A stretch of 64,000 bases of DNA from Camellia lanceoleosa (taxonomy: Eukaryota > Streptophyta > Magnoliopsida > Ericales > Theaceae), in NCBI GenBank assembly GCA_025200525.1, contig CM045770.1:86452084-86516083 (forward strand). The letters run 5' to 3'. The position numbers and the translations under genes were made by a program. The notes under the pieces are model-generated. The model saw only the letters and a program-made list of their open reading frames with translations. It had not been told where the DNA came from and did not search any database. Shown here one piece after another: positions 1-11,300 of this stretch (position 1 is its first letter; each line of letters starts with the position of its first letter).

Positions 1-2014
1 GGCACATAAGTCGTCATTCCGCTATCCGACACCTTTGTCGGAGGTGGCTTACGTCAAATGTAGGATCGGTCTTTTCCGTCGTAAAGTGTGAATTTGAACG
101 AGTGGAAGCTTTGTCGGAGCGGTGTTGTTTCAATTTCTGAGAGGAGAAATTGGCCTTCAGCCTGCATAAGTCTGAGATCTGAGGTGGCGCGCTACTTGGC
201 GGGGTGGAGGCATTGAGCCTCCTACTGGCGTGGTACTTTTCAAATGGGATAATGGCAATGCCTTGGCGCCCCTCGAGCCTCCCGCCAGTGAGGCAGGTTC
301 CGCTAAAGCGCACCTTAAAATCCTCTGATCATGTAGAATAAAAAATTGCCTCAGCATTAATCCCCAGGGGCGTGAGGGTACAGCAAAGTCTTATCTTCTT
401 GTTGTTGGACTTCTCTGCTGCGCCGTCTGAATGCCTGACCTTGTAACTTTTAGTAATAGAAATGGATGGAGTGTTGTGTTTCATTTGCTGAGCAGTGGGG
501 TTAGGTGCGCTCACTTGTGGTCTCCACTCCCAACCACGCCGCTTCCCTCTAACATCTTGCTCCCGACTCCTCCTCTCCGCCTTCGCTTCCTTGAATAGCC
601 GTCCAGTCCCTGAGCTTGTGATTCTGAGGCGTCTGCAGCCAGATTCTCTCATAGATGGCCGTCACGGACTCAGTAGATGACCATAACTTTCTTGGCGCTT
701 ATCTCGCGCATCTCGACCTCCTCCACGGGAATGTCTCCAAGTCCGCCATTGGATAGGGATGGTAGATGTCACCTATCTCCAATACGCGCTCACTTCCGGT
801 AACTCCGTCGATGGCATGACAACTAGATCTCGTGCGTTGTTGCCGTGAGCAGCTGGCGTCGAGATGAAACCTAAGACAAGGTTTTTGTGCAGAAGTTTTC
901 CTGACGACGGCTAGCCTAATTAAGTCGCGGGAGCAAATATTTCTAAGAAACAGCCCATACTCCCTTTCCTCCAAGTTTCGTCATTACATCCGATCACCCA
1001 CGTGGACAATCTATTTACGATGACAGCTTACCAGCCGGTGTGTGGTGAAAAACCCCTCCAACTTGATCAAGTTAGTAATACACACATTAGGATGTAGAGA
1101 GAAAATATGAGAGTGTTTGAGTGTAACTATTTCTTACATAAAACGTTCGCTCCTGCATCGCGTATGGGGGCAGACATGCTTATATACTCCCCTCTCATGC
1201 CCCAAAATCTACTTCCCTCAAAGAATCTCTCGACATCGCAAGTAATCACTTTGTCTCCACGTCCTACCATCACAAATCTTGCTTTAAGATCACTCTAATC
1301 CTATTTTACCGTCATTCTACTACTTGTGTTCAGAATTAAAGGTAATTCATCTCTACCGTCAATCTTACTATATCAGCCTTCATATCCAAGCGCCCCCAGA
1401 ACCGAGCTTCTTTCCTGCTACATTTGACTACATTCCTGGCTGTTCTTCCAGCCTCGAGATCGGTCATTCCGGCCAACCAAAGGCCTTTTTAACCTAGCTT
1501 TCCGCACAAGCTTCATTTGCCGAACTAATGGTGCTTGCCTTTTTGACCCGAACAACGCATAACTTCAAGTAGCTCGATCCAGTCACGAGAGCAGCCCCAA
1601 CTCACAGGCAAATCCAGGCGTTATCCTAGTAACACACCTCTTGGGCACTCCAACTTGCTCTCGCCTTTTACTCTCGGCCCATTTCCGAAAACTTCATACA
1701 ATCTCCCTCTCAATGATGATATTCTACACTTTCCTAATCTTTTGGGCCCCTTGTGTTTCATGTGCCAATTAGCAGCCTTGGCATTGAGCTGAAGGAGGTA
1801 CATGGCAGGGCATGAGGAAGCATATGCACAGAGACCGGAAAGTGGCTTCAGCGTCTCTGTTAGCTATGGTTTGATTCTGCACCACCTGAAGATGATGTGT
1901 AAAACAATGGTGGTACCACTCTTGAAGATCAACCACATAATCAACTTGAAGGAACAATCGACCGAGCAATGTGAGAGAATTTGGCTCAAAGCAACACATT
2001 TGTGGAGAATGTAG
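1..2014. other. Unclassified, moderately GC-rich relic
   Basis: This block is visibly richer in G and C than the AT-rich DNA that follows. It holds several overlapping open stretches of 60-107 codons on both strands. None shows a domain I recognise, and none has a convincing start, intron or codon pattern. The composition and the interrupted frames would fit the decayed internal part of an LTR retrotransposon, but no reverse transcriptase, integrase, gag or LTR could be identified. A TATA-like stretch followed by C-rich sequence lies near 1180-1200. Confidence 0.25.
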
Positions 2015-5000
2015 TCCAGAGAATTAAATATGGGTACCAATTTTACAGAAGTGATTGCAATGCTGAAAATGCTTTTGTGGCGTCTTTGATAGTGATGGAG
2101 TGTGAATTGACAGAAAGTTTTTTGATCAGCATGCAGTTACATTCGACAGAAAGTTAATTCATAGTTAAGAGTAGAGGTTTGACTATTTAATGGCAAGACG
2201 ATACATTTTATTTAATTTTTAAAAGTCGTTAGAACATGGTCAAAACAGCCGTGACTACATTAATTCAATCAGTTGCACATTAATTTCATATGCTGGAAAC
2301 AAAAAATAGAAAACATTTTTTATGACAAAATAATTTTTTGTTTTCTGTCAAAAACAAATAAACTTGTACTGACTCAATTGCACCAAAATCAGACAGAGCA
2401 AATTTTGACTCGTAAATGCAAAATGTTTTGAAAATTATGTGTAAGGGGTCCAGTGTTTTTGAAAATTAGGAGTCGTTGATGAGAAAAAAACAAAAAGTTC
2501 CCGTGAACAAAGCGTACTTTCTATCTTCGAATAACTATCATATTGGCCATCTTTATACATGCAGGATTATATTTACTCAAATTATCCTATACATATGAAT
2601 TATGATTTTTAAACGCCTTTATTTTTCTTTTTTTTTATATTATATTAAAAGTCAGTAATATTTTGATAATAATCATACGCTATTAAACTTTTGAATCTAA
2701 TTAAATGTTTTTTTATTATATTATATTATACAAATTTAATATTTTTAGTAATAATCATGTGCTGTTTAGACTTTTCTGCCAAATTTTTATACTTGTTTCT
2801 TGTCGTTAAGTCTTATTATGGCGAATAATAATCTGTATGTGTTGAGATCTTTTTCAAATAATTCATGTATTGGATTTCAAATATTTTTTTATGCTTGTTC
2901 TTAATGCATTAAAGTTGTTACATATGAGAAATGAACTTGGGAGTTAGGTAGATTATTAAAATGTTAAGATTTTTTTTTTGAATCAAAAATCAAGAAATTT
3001 AGATTTATAGATTGGAGCTCCCACAAAACTTGGTGTTAAAACTCCTTTTTACTTAATATATAAGATAGATGACATTTCAACCTTTCGTGATTCATCTGAA
3101 AAAAAACCACTAGACAATGGGACTATATATGGAAAATTCTAATATACATTTCTTAATTATGTCATTTTTTTTCTTTTAGTTATAATCAATTTTGTTAATG
3201 AGTTCATGATGTTATTTTAAGTTGCAAAACTTATCACGAGATATTTAAATATGCCTCTTATGTTGTGTTTTTAATTATAAATTTTTTTTTTAGTTTACAA
3301 TTTAAAAAAGTATAAAGTTATGCAATTCTTTTTTGCTCCAAGCTTTTGGTTATAGCTGAATAACTCTTTTGTTTTCAACTTTTTGTGTATGGAAGAGTAT
3401 CTCCAACGTGCGATTATCAGAATGCTTTCATCAAATCCAATGGTGATGAAAAATTGTCTCATTCTACGCTCCAACCCTTTTTTTTTACCGTGATTCATAT
3501 CAAATAGAAGGAAAATCAAAATTTTCATCAAATGAAGAGTCTTTCATCCACCCAAGAACAACAACATTGACAACTTTTTGTTACAATGATGCCTGATGAC
3601 CTCGGGACATCTTACCAAACAACCAAGGATGTGATAAAAATCTAATTCCAAATTTTAATTTTAGCATTAGGGGTGAAGCGATTATCAAATCAATTTTTTA
3701 AAATCAATTTTTTACTTAAATTTAAATGAAAATTTTTATTCAACGTTCTCGGAGTATTATTAGCTTTATCTAAAGTAATTTTACATAATAATATATCTAA
3801 ACTTTCCTCTTGTCCATAATATATATAGCTTATAGGGTCTGTGCATCTTGGAACCATTGGACCCATCACAAATTTTATTTTGATAATGCAAGCTGCTCAT
3901 TTAGTAGGATCTTTGCGTGTACACCATTCACACGTAGAAAATTAAGTCAATCCGATGGTATGTAACCTATTCAATTTATGGCATTTGTATCAAAAAAAAA
4001 ATTAAAAGAAAAAATAAAATTTTTTTAAAAAATAGATTATTCATTTTTTAGTGATAAATATGATAAAATTAAAATAGGCCATGATTATAAGATTGACCTA
4101 ATTTTTTAATGTGGGGACGATACACTAACGAAAAATTTCTGACATAAAACGAACAATTAAAATTATTAAAAATAAGAATCATAAATACATTCAATAGCCT
4201 AAATATCACCCCCTAGTCCAGATTATGCGTAGGAGGGAATCCAACTTGATAATAATATAAATCTCACAGTAATTTGGCCCTGTTGATTGTGTTTTTGCTT
4301 TTATTTTTTTTTTTTAAAAAAATTATTGATTTTTTTGACAAATTGTTTCTAAATATATATATATATATATATATGTTTTTTTAAAACAATCACTTTTGAA
4401 AAAACACTAAAATGTTAAAAAAAAATCTCATGGAAATGAAAAATAAATATTAAAAATTAAGGTAAATTATATAAATAGTCCCAAGTAATTTATAATCGAT
4501 ATGTCAATTTGCTCCGGCCTTTTTGTTTCCCGTAATTTAACAAATTGTGATATTTCAATAAATAACGGTTGTTAAGTTTAGGGTGAGCGAAAAGTCAAAT
4601 TATGTATCAATTTGATCCATATAGTTTACATAATAATGTCGATTTGGTAAGATGGTTAAAAGCTAAGGTGTTTGAAAGATGACAAGTTAAAGTTGGTTTT
4701 TGAATTTTAACCAAAACTTTTGACTTTTTATAAAAGTGATTTGAGAAGTTGGTAAAAAAATTTATTTTTGACAAATATTTGTTTATAATGTCACATCATA
4801 ATAAAAGTAACTAAACCCCGTCTTGGACTAATTATTGGGATCTATTAATCTTGCAAATGCACAATAGATAATGCTCTCAAAGAATGACAATGCCATGCCA
4901 CAAAATGAACAATTCCACTACTAGATTAATTATTTGGCGATGGAACAAGAAGCACATTTAATGGAAACAACGAATGGCTAATCAGCTTCAATGCATTGGG

Positions 5001-5707
5001 TAAGACCGGTTCATTGCATTTATCGCCGCTCAAAACTCACTAATTCAACAATTTGGTGAGTTCGTTTGCCTATGTCGAAGAGCCGTGATGAAGTGCTAAA
5101 CAATCACATTGATCAAATTGACCATCGAAATTAGTCGGGTCGCCATCACTACTTCCTTCTACCTCCACCACCACTTGACAATGATGTGGACTTGTTTTAG
5201 ATGGCGATTAAATAATTGGCGCATGTTGTGATTTTTAGTTTGTATTACAAATGTACTAGTACTTTATGTTCTTATTTGTTTGTTTGTTTCTTCAGTTTTT
5301 ATTTTATTTTTTTAAATTTTTTGGTTCATGGATGTAGAACCATTTGTTTTTATAATTTTGTGTTTTTTTTTTTTATTTTTGTTTGTTTTTGGTATAATTC
5401 TTGTGTGTGTGTGTCTTTTTTTTAAATTGATGACTTTTTTTTAACACCCATTGGCTTATCAACTATGGTGTAAGAGTATCATCTTCAAAATTGTATGTTG
5501 TATTAGTGCAAGCGAAATTGTTTTTTTATTTATAAAATATCAAATATAAATGTTATTTAGTTGGACCGATAACAAAAAAAATAAAAGAAGAAAAGGTTCT
5601 AATTAAATTTTGATAGTGTTATAATACATTATTAAGATGAGTTAAAGGATTATTGCCAAATTTTTAATTTGATACGAAAGATAACATACTTTTGGTATTT
5701 TACTGCG
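2015..5707. other. AT-rich intergenic DNA, no gene seen
   Basis: Very AT-rich sequence with many A and T runs and no supported coding region. A dinucleotide (AT)n run lies at about 4352-4374. The stretch 4445-4640 resembles a widespread plant dispersed-repeat wording (short phrases such as 'aaattatataaatagtcc' and 'atcaatttgatcc'). Similar wording in reverse complement occurs at about 21640-21790. Neither copy has ends I could define. Confidence 0.4.
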
Positions 5708-5894
5708 AAAAATATAATTAATTTACCGTTACCAACTTTTAGAGTTGGCAAAAGTATGTAAATTGAAGTACCACAATTTTTTTTTATTTTTAAATGTTCT
5801 TTCTAGGTCAAAATGCTAATGGGATAACACTTTAAGAGTGTAAGTGTAATTTATCTTTTAAAAAAATTAAGTCAAAAAATAGAATTAAAATATA

Positions 5895-6303
5895 CAGTTG
5901 TGATTGGTGGCCCGAAAAAGGGACCCCCGAATCCCCCGAAATTTTTTTTTTTTTTTTTAGATTTTAAACGAAGCGAAGAAGAAGAAGGAGGAGGAGGAGA
6001 AGTGAGTGTGATAATAATCGGGCCTAAAAGAATGGAGAGGAGGCCGGAGACGCTTGATCGTCGAGTGAGGCCTGTGAGCAGCGGAGAACCATGATCGGCG
6101 GAGGTGCGGCCTCTCTCTTTCTCTCCCTCTCCCTCTCCCTCTCCCTCTCTTTCTCTCCCTCTTCCTCTGCAACTGAGTTGTAGAGGTCGAAAATGGCGGA
6201 AGAAAAAAAGAAAAAAAAAGAAAAAAACAAAACAAAATGCCCAAAAGCAGCGTCGTTTTTGGGCATCACTGAGGGACAAAATTTGAGGTGCAAATCTTTA
6301 TTC
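5895..6303. mobile_element. 409-bp insertion with 9-bp TSD
   Basis: The insert is flanked by the same 9 bases, TAAAATATA, at 5886-5894 and 6304-6312. The duplicated copy at 6884-7277 is the matching unoccupied site. The insert is GC-rich and contains a T run (5942-5959), a GAA/GGA-rich part, a CT-rich microsatellite (6108-6165) and an imperfect hairpin built on GCCCAAAA..TTTTTGGGC (6240-6266). The termini do not form clear inverted repeats. A 9-bp duplication is typical of Mutator-like elements, so a degenerate or non-TIR Mutator-like element is my best guess. The long overlapping open frames here come from low-complexity sequence. Confidence 0.65.
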
Positions 6304-6485
6304 TAAAATATATTGATGTTGTGGATCTATACATTTTTTACGTATGTAACAATTATGATTCCTCAACCCGTATTTATAAAATTCCATTTCATTTGTCCTA
6401 ATTTGAAAAGAAAAAGGTTCAAGAATTCCTTACTCTTTTTAAAAAAAAAAAAAATTTATACTACTATTTAAAATTAATCTCAAAA

Positions 6486-6487
<2 letters not shown>

Positions 6488-6540
<53 letters not shown>
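6488..6540. repeat. (TTA)n microsatellite
   Basis: About 17 consecutive TTA/ATT units. The equivalent position in the second copy of the duplicated block (about 7237-7247) has only a few, so the run expanded after duplication. Confidence 0.95.
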
Positions 6541-6883
6541 ACAATAGTATTACATTCATACAATCTCAACAGTCATTACTAAACTCTTTTAAAATTTAAT
6601 TCAAAAAAATTTAATTATTAACAAAAAATAAGTTAAATGCATTTAATACTCACGTAACCTTTGTGAACCCTTCAATAGGACCATTATGTATTCATTTTAA
6701 ATATGTGAGCAGTTTAAATTTTCGAATAAGCCACTTGTTTTTTTTTTTTTAAATTAAATATACAACAAAAATATGTCTATAGTCTTTTTTTTTTCCCTCT
6801 GAAATTATGGTTGAATTTTTATTTCTATCCAAGGTAGATGAATTTAAATTCTTTTTTTTTTTTTTTTTTGTGTCTTCTTGAAG

Positions 6884-7277
6884 GTAAAATTAATCCATCG
6901 TTACCAACTTTCAGAATTGACAAAAGTATTTAAATAATTGTCCTATATTTTTTTAAAAATGTTCTTTCTAGAGTCAAAATTAAAATTGGATAACACTTTA
7001 AGAGTGTAAAGTGTAATTTATCTTCAAAAAAAAATTAAATCGAAAAATAGAATTAAAATAGATGGATGTTGTGGATTTGTACATTTTTTACATATATGTA
7101 ACCATTATGATTCCTCAACTTCATATTTATAAAAGTTCCATTTTATTTGTCCTAATTTGAAAAGAAAAAAATTCAAACAATTCCTTTTTTTTATTTCAAT
7201 TCATACTACTATTTAAAATTAATCTCAAATTTAATTATTATTATTTTTTTCACAATAGTATTACATTCATACAATTT
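6884..7277. repeat. Tandem duplication, right copy (empty site)
   Basis: Direct-repeat partner of 5708-6566 without the 409-bp insert. The uninterrupted sequence around 7045-7065 shows the pre-insertion state of the left copy. Confidence 0.8.
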
Positions 7278-7639
7278 TGTAGAGATGTTTTTTTGTTGAA
7301 ATGTGTGCAAATTTAAGTCATTCTTATAAAATAGGACCAAAAAAAATTCACACCAATTTAATTTGAAAATATGAATGAAATAATTTGAACACATAACTTC
7401 TCTGAACCACGCCATAATCGAGACAAATATAATCACAGTATTATTGTACTATAATGAGGTGACACACAAAAATGGAGAATTTAATTTTTTTTTTAAAAAC
7501 ACTTTTAAAGAGGCGATTCAAACTACAATTGTGTTTTACACATTATAAATAAAAACCCGAATGTAATAATACATATAATACTACCAAATTCACATTATTT
7601 CTTCACATCACAAATCTACCTATAGCTAACATGATTTTC
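7278..7639. other. AT-rich spacer, no gene seen
   Basis: AT-rich sequence downstream of the PIF transposase stop. I looked here for the left terminal inverted repeat of the PIF element and found none that matched the candidate right end near 21522-21533. Confidence 0.4.
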
Positions 7640-8973
7640 TCACATAGCGATAGCCATTGCATCCCTCAAGTTTGATTTGTTCATCAACCCATGTTGTGAC
7701 ATGTCGACATAGTCGGAGTTGGCCTCCAACAAACACATCTTGTTATACTTCGCCATTTCATTATCAACTTCCATGAAGAATGAGTCCATAGCTACATGCA
7801 AGCGGATCAATTATGCTCTGAAAAATACAATCACGGGGGTCCTTGTCGTGTGGACTTATAATTTAGCATAGACTTAATATTGGAAAGCGCTTTTTTAGAA
7901 CACCAAATGTTCTTTCTATGACACTGTATAACGATGAATGTCAATGGTTAAATAATTCCTTAGGTCTAGAATAATGACGACCATGAAACTCTTACAAGTA
8001 ATAGCATTGGGAACGAAATGGGACAAGAAATCTAAGCATGTTCATCAACTCGGCATCCATCAGATAATACTTCCCTGCATGTAAATAATGTTTATAATGC
8101 TCTGTCAAATACATGTACACAAATATTAACATTTAAGAAAGTACAGTATGTTATCTAGTGACACTCACCATGCGGTGGATGTGGGAAATGTAGATCAGCT
8201 CTTGTAATTGAGTCAACTAAAATTGCGTTGTCGTGGACGCTTCCTTCCCATCCAGAATTGATAAATGTGAACAACAAGTTAAAGCACAAAGCGCAAGTAC
8301 ATTTTTGTCATCAGGCTGCGATCATGGAATGTATTATGTCTTGAGGCAGGACCTATGCATCCACCAATGTGTCATCGGCGGCTTCTCTGAGAATCCTACT
8401 TGAAATATATTAGTTTGACATTAAACGTGAAACAAACCTAGATATTACTTTGAAAACATAACAAAAAAATTCCTTCGTTATTGTTATTACAAATTTACAA
8501 GACAAACATATAGTCACACCTTGAACCAGGGAAAAAGCCTCATATCATTTAAAATTTATGCCAGTATCTCATCTTGGTTACGTGGTTTGATAGCAGATTG
8601 ATGTAAAGCTTGTACAATGCTTTCGCATAATGATTTTGATGTGTAACAAATAGTTTCAATGGATATTGAACTCTATGTGATGGTCTATCGGTCATTTTGT
8701 GCGAATGTGTACAAAAAAATACCAAGCGATTCCTTGATACTGATATGCATATGTTCAGTTTTGACAAAGCCATTTTGAAGTAAGGTGTCTTTGAATAAAA
8801 TAAATGTTTGGGTATCCATTCGCATGATGGCTTTCATTATTTCAGGATGGCCATTTAATAAACTGAAGATGTAATCATCACCTTTGAATGGACAAGTTCG
8901 ATATGGTCGTCCGCTAGTTGACGCATTCATATGTTTATTCATAAAAGCAATCATCAAAAAGTCCATAAAATAT
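7640..8973 (-). pseudogene. PIF/Harbinger (HARBI1-like) DDE transposase, main part
   Basis: This is the catalytic nuclease of a PIF/Harbinger element, which would cut and join transposon ends in the nucleus. The first part (8685-8966) reads through 'YRTCPFKGDDYIFSLLNGHP', a typical N-terminal region of plant HARBI1-like proteins. It continues in another frame with 'ILNDMRLFPWFK', then an apparent intron (about 8395-8510). The region equivalent to the 'IDGTH' catalytic block is degenerate. 'NVLAL', 'PHPPHG' and 'VIERTFGVLKKRFPIL' follow, and then a C-terminal tail with 'NLRDAMAIAM' before a TGA at 7640-7642. Several frameshifts and stops make it inactive. Its first 22 codons lie beyond the nested Copia element at 18878-18943. 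A domesticated host HARBI1 gene is unlikely because the frame is ruined. Confidence 0.88.
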
Positions 8974-10144
8974 TGTTACCCAAAAAACAACCTAAGAGGG
9001 GGGTGAATTAGGTTTCTACAAATTAAAATTAATAATACCCCAATAAAATTAATTACTAGTACAACAAATTATTAACAAGTACAATGATGAACCTAGCAGT
9101 AAATGATCAAGAAAAATAACAATGAAGTATAACTAACATACAGGGCAAATCAAATGATTAGCACATGAATATTATATAGATATAGCAGTAGTAGGAAAGT
9201 AAAGAGATTAAGGAAGAGGAGACAAACAGTTTATAGTGATTGGATTCAACCAAGCCTACATCTACTCTTCAAGTTTCACTTGAGATTTTTCACTATCTTC
9301 TAGCTTCACGAGTGCTAGCAACCTTTTCCTGATTGAGCAATCCTCCACAGTTTTACCGCAGACTTTTTAAGTCAACAACACTTGAGTGTACTACACTCTT
9401 ACAAGGTTGAAAAGAATGTGTTTTGTTTTCCTGACTTCAATAATTATCTCTCAAAGATAGATATAAAAATGAAACTTTGGTTTTTCTATAAATCTCACAC
9501 AAAAAAGATGAGCTTAATGCTATAAGTCTCAGTGTATAATTTCTGAAAGATGATGTAAACAAAAATTGAAGAACGCTTCGGAGAATTTTTAGGAGAATAG
9601 ATGAGAGTGATTTTAGATTAAAGAATATTTTATGGTTTTTATGACTTGTTTACATTAGAGGCTTTGGTATATATAATGAAACTTATAGCGTTGTATTCAT
9701 TTGAATTTATAGTCGTTTATAGCCGTTGTACTCCATCATTACTAATTTGAATATCTTCCACTCCATCAGTACAAATTTGAATATCTTCCACTTGAATCTT
9801 TTGACTTCTTTGTTGTCTTTAATTTGTTTTGAATTTGAATCTATGTTTTGGGCTATTTGAACTCCTGATTTAATCAAATATTAAATACGTTATAACAAGA
9901 TTCAGGATAAAGGTTTAGGTGAGAAATAATGTGACAAATAAATTTTGATTTTATTTTTCTCTTTCAAACAAATTAAAACATAATTAAATAAATCATCAAA
10001 ATAAATTTTGGATTCTATTTTTCGTTTTCAAATAAATTAAAATATAATTAAATAAATTATCAAAATAAATTTTGGATTCTATTTTTCTCTTTCAAATAAA
10101 TTAAAACATAATTAAATAAATCATCAAAATAAATAAGTCTAACA
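8974..10144 (-). repeat. Copia 3' LTR
   Basis: 1171-bp LTR, TG...CA bounded, matching 17613-18877. The part at 9940-10130 consists of about three copies of a 63-64-bp unit (GATTCTATTTTTCTCTTTCA followed by an AT-rich tail). The other LTR has about four, so unit number accounts for much of the length difference. Confidence 0.92.
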
Positions 10145-10160
10145 ATCTCTCCATTTTGAT
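10145..10160 (-). other. Probable polypurine tract
   Basis: Read on the minus strand, the bases next to the 3' LTR are CAAAATGGAGAGAT, a purine-rich run in the position where second-strand synthesis is primed. Confidence 0.5.
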
Positions 10161-10380
10161 GATAGCACCGATGATGTTTTGATTTGATTTGGAAATGAAA
10201 AACTCCCCCTCAAGTCATACTCCCTAAATTCATTTCTAAATACATAGGTTAGCACATGTATAATAAATAAGTTTTAATCAACAACATGATATAAAATTAA
10301 GATATCAAACTATAAATACATAACATCAGATAATTTCTCCCCCTATGACATTATCAAAAGGAAATCATAGGTCAGAATCT

Positions 10381-11300
10381 GGAGGAGGAGGAGGAGGAAA
10401 ATGATAGGGATAAATGGCATCTATACAATTCAAAACATATATATATATATACAGATATGCATACACATACAACTCTCCCGCGCCTCACTTTTTCCTTCAA
10501 TAAACGCGTTTGACACGCGACCTCACTTTTGCGTCATTGGCCGACAAAAGCAAGCCTCGATTTGTACTCGCCTCGGCTCCCTCTCCCTCTTTATCTTCTT
10601 CTCTTTTGCCTTCTTCTTAATCATACACTCTTTCATTTTCTTCTTCACCATTCTCTTCTATCTCTTCTTCACTACTCTCTTCTATTTCTTCTTCCTCATC
10701 GAGAGACAAAAAAAAAAAGAAACTGAACGAAGGAGGCCAAACCTCAGTCTGTTCACTTCTATTTCTCTGCAACTCATTTCTTTGACACCTCTCACCTCTA
10801 ATCCATGGCTTTCTCATCCCATCCCCTCACTCAGTTTTCGGACCTGAACGATCCCATAAGCTCTGCTGGACCGAGTGCCCCTACTCCTACTCTTCCTGTC
10901 ATTCCTCTTCCTAGCCTTCCTATGATGTTGATTGAGAAAATCATGGCAGCTCAATCTGACATAAGCCAATCAATTCACACTAACGTCTGTATGGAGCGGT
11001 GGCAGCGATCCAAAATTGGCTCACCAATTCTGAGCAGACGAGTGAGCTCCATCAAGTCAACGCTCAACTTTCTCTGCTCCGTAGCATGTACAAGGATCTT
11101 GTGCGAAATAAGCACTGTGAAGGCGAAAATAAAAGAGCTTAAGCGGAAAACCACCTCCATGGCCGATTTGGAACAGCGTCGTTCTTGGCCATTGATAGTC
11201 GTGAGGAGTCGTCGCTCGATGAAAGCTGCAGGCGAGGGGGCATCAAAAGGCGCAAGGTGATAAGAAGAAGAAAAAAAGCGATGGAAGAAGCGAGTAAATA
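10381..11300 (+). other. Gene-like segment opposite to the Copia element
   Basis: This stretch looks like a plant gene start rather than retroelement DNA. A GGA repeat (10381-10397), higher GC, a long CT-rich leader (10560-10740) and an ATGGCT start in good plant context at 10805 come in that order. It runs on the strand opposite to the Copia element that contains it. It may be a captured host 5' UTR and first exon, or a remnant of an extra 3' open frame of the element. Confidence 0.4.
10805..11260 (+). CDS. Hypothetical protein, possible captured gene fragment
   Basis: The open frame has 151 codons. The first 40 residues are rich in proline, serine and threonine (for example 'SAGPSAPTPTLPVIPLPSLP'), followed by 'MLIEKIMAAQSDISQSIHTN'. 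After about residue 65 the sequence looks unnatural in this frame, whereas the next frame reads smoothly as a helical, coiled-coil-like segment ('SELHQVNAQLSLLRSMYKDL'). That suggests a frameshift near 11000. I do not recognise the family. The start was chosen because ATGGCT follows a clean CT-rich leader. It sits inside the internal region of a Copia element and in the opposite direction, so it is probably a captured or decayed fragment rather than a working gene. Confidence 0.35.
   Translation: MAFSSHPLTQFSDLNDPISSAGPSAPTPTLPVIPLPSLPMMLIEKIMAAQSDISQSIHTNVCMERWQRSKIGSPILSRRVSSIKSTLNFLCSVACTRILCEISTVKAKIKELKRKTTSMADLEQRRSWPLIVVRSRRSMKAAGEGASKGAR

Larger units (their letters stand above)
5708..6566. 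repeat. Tandem duplication, left copy (with insertion)
   Basis: The sequence at 5708-5894 plus 6304-6566 matches 6884-7277 nearly base for base over long stretches, for example 'gataacactttaagagtgta' and 'attatgattcctcaac'. The two copies lie in the same orientation about 1.2 kb apart. This left copy differs by the 409-bp insertion at 5895-6303 and by an expanded TTA run at 6488-6540. Confidence 0.8.

Noticed and set aside
1..980. Possible organellar insertion or host gene, judged from the higher GC content
   Set aside because: No rRNA, tRNA, photosystem or respiratory gene wording could be recognised, and all frames are interrupted.
5872..6293. Several overlapping open frames of 60-135 codons on both strands
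   Set aside because: They are translations of CT/GA microsatellites and A/T runs inside the 409-bp insertion. All frames are open only because of the simple repeats.
10617..10817. Glutamate-rich minus-strand open frame
   Set aside because: It is the reverse complement of a CT-rich leader-like stretch, with no start context or homologous wording.
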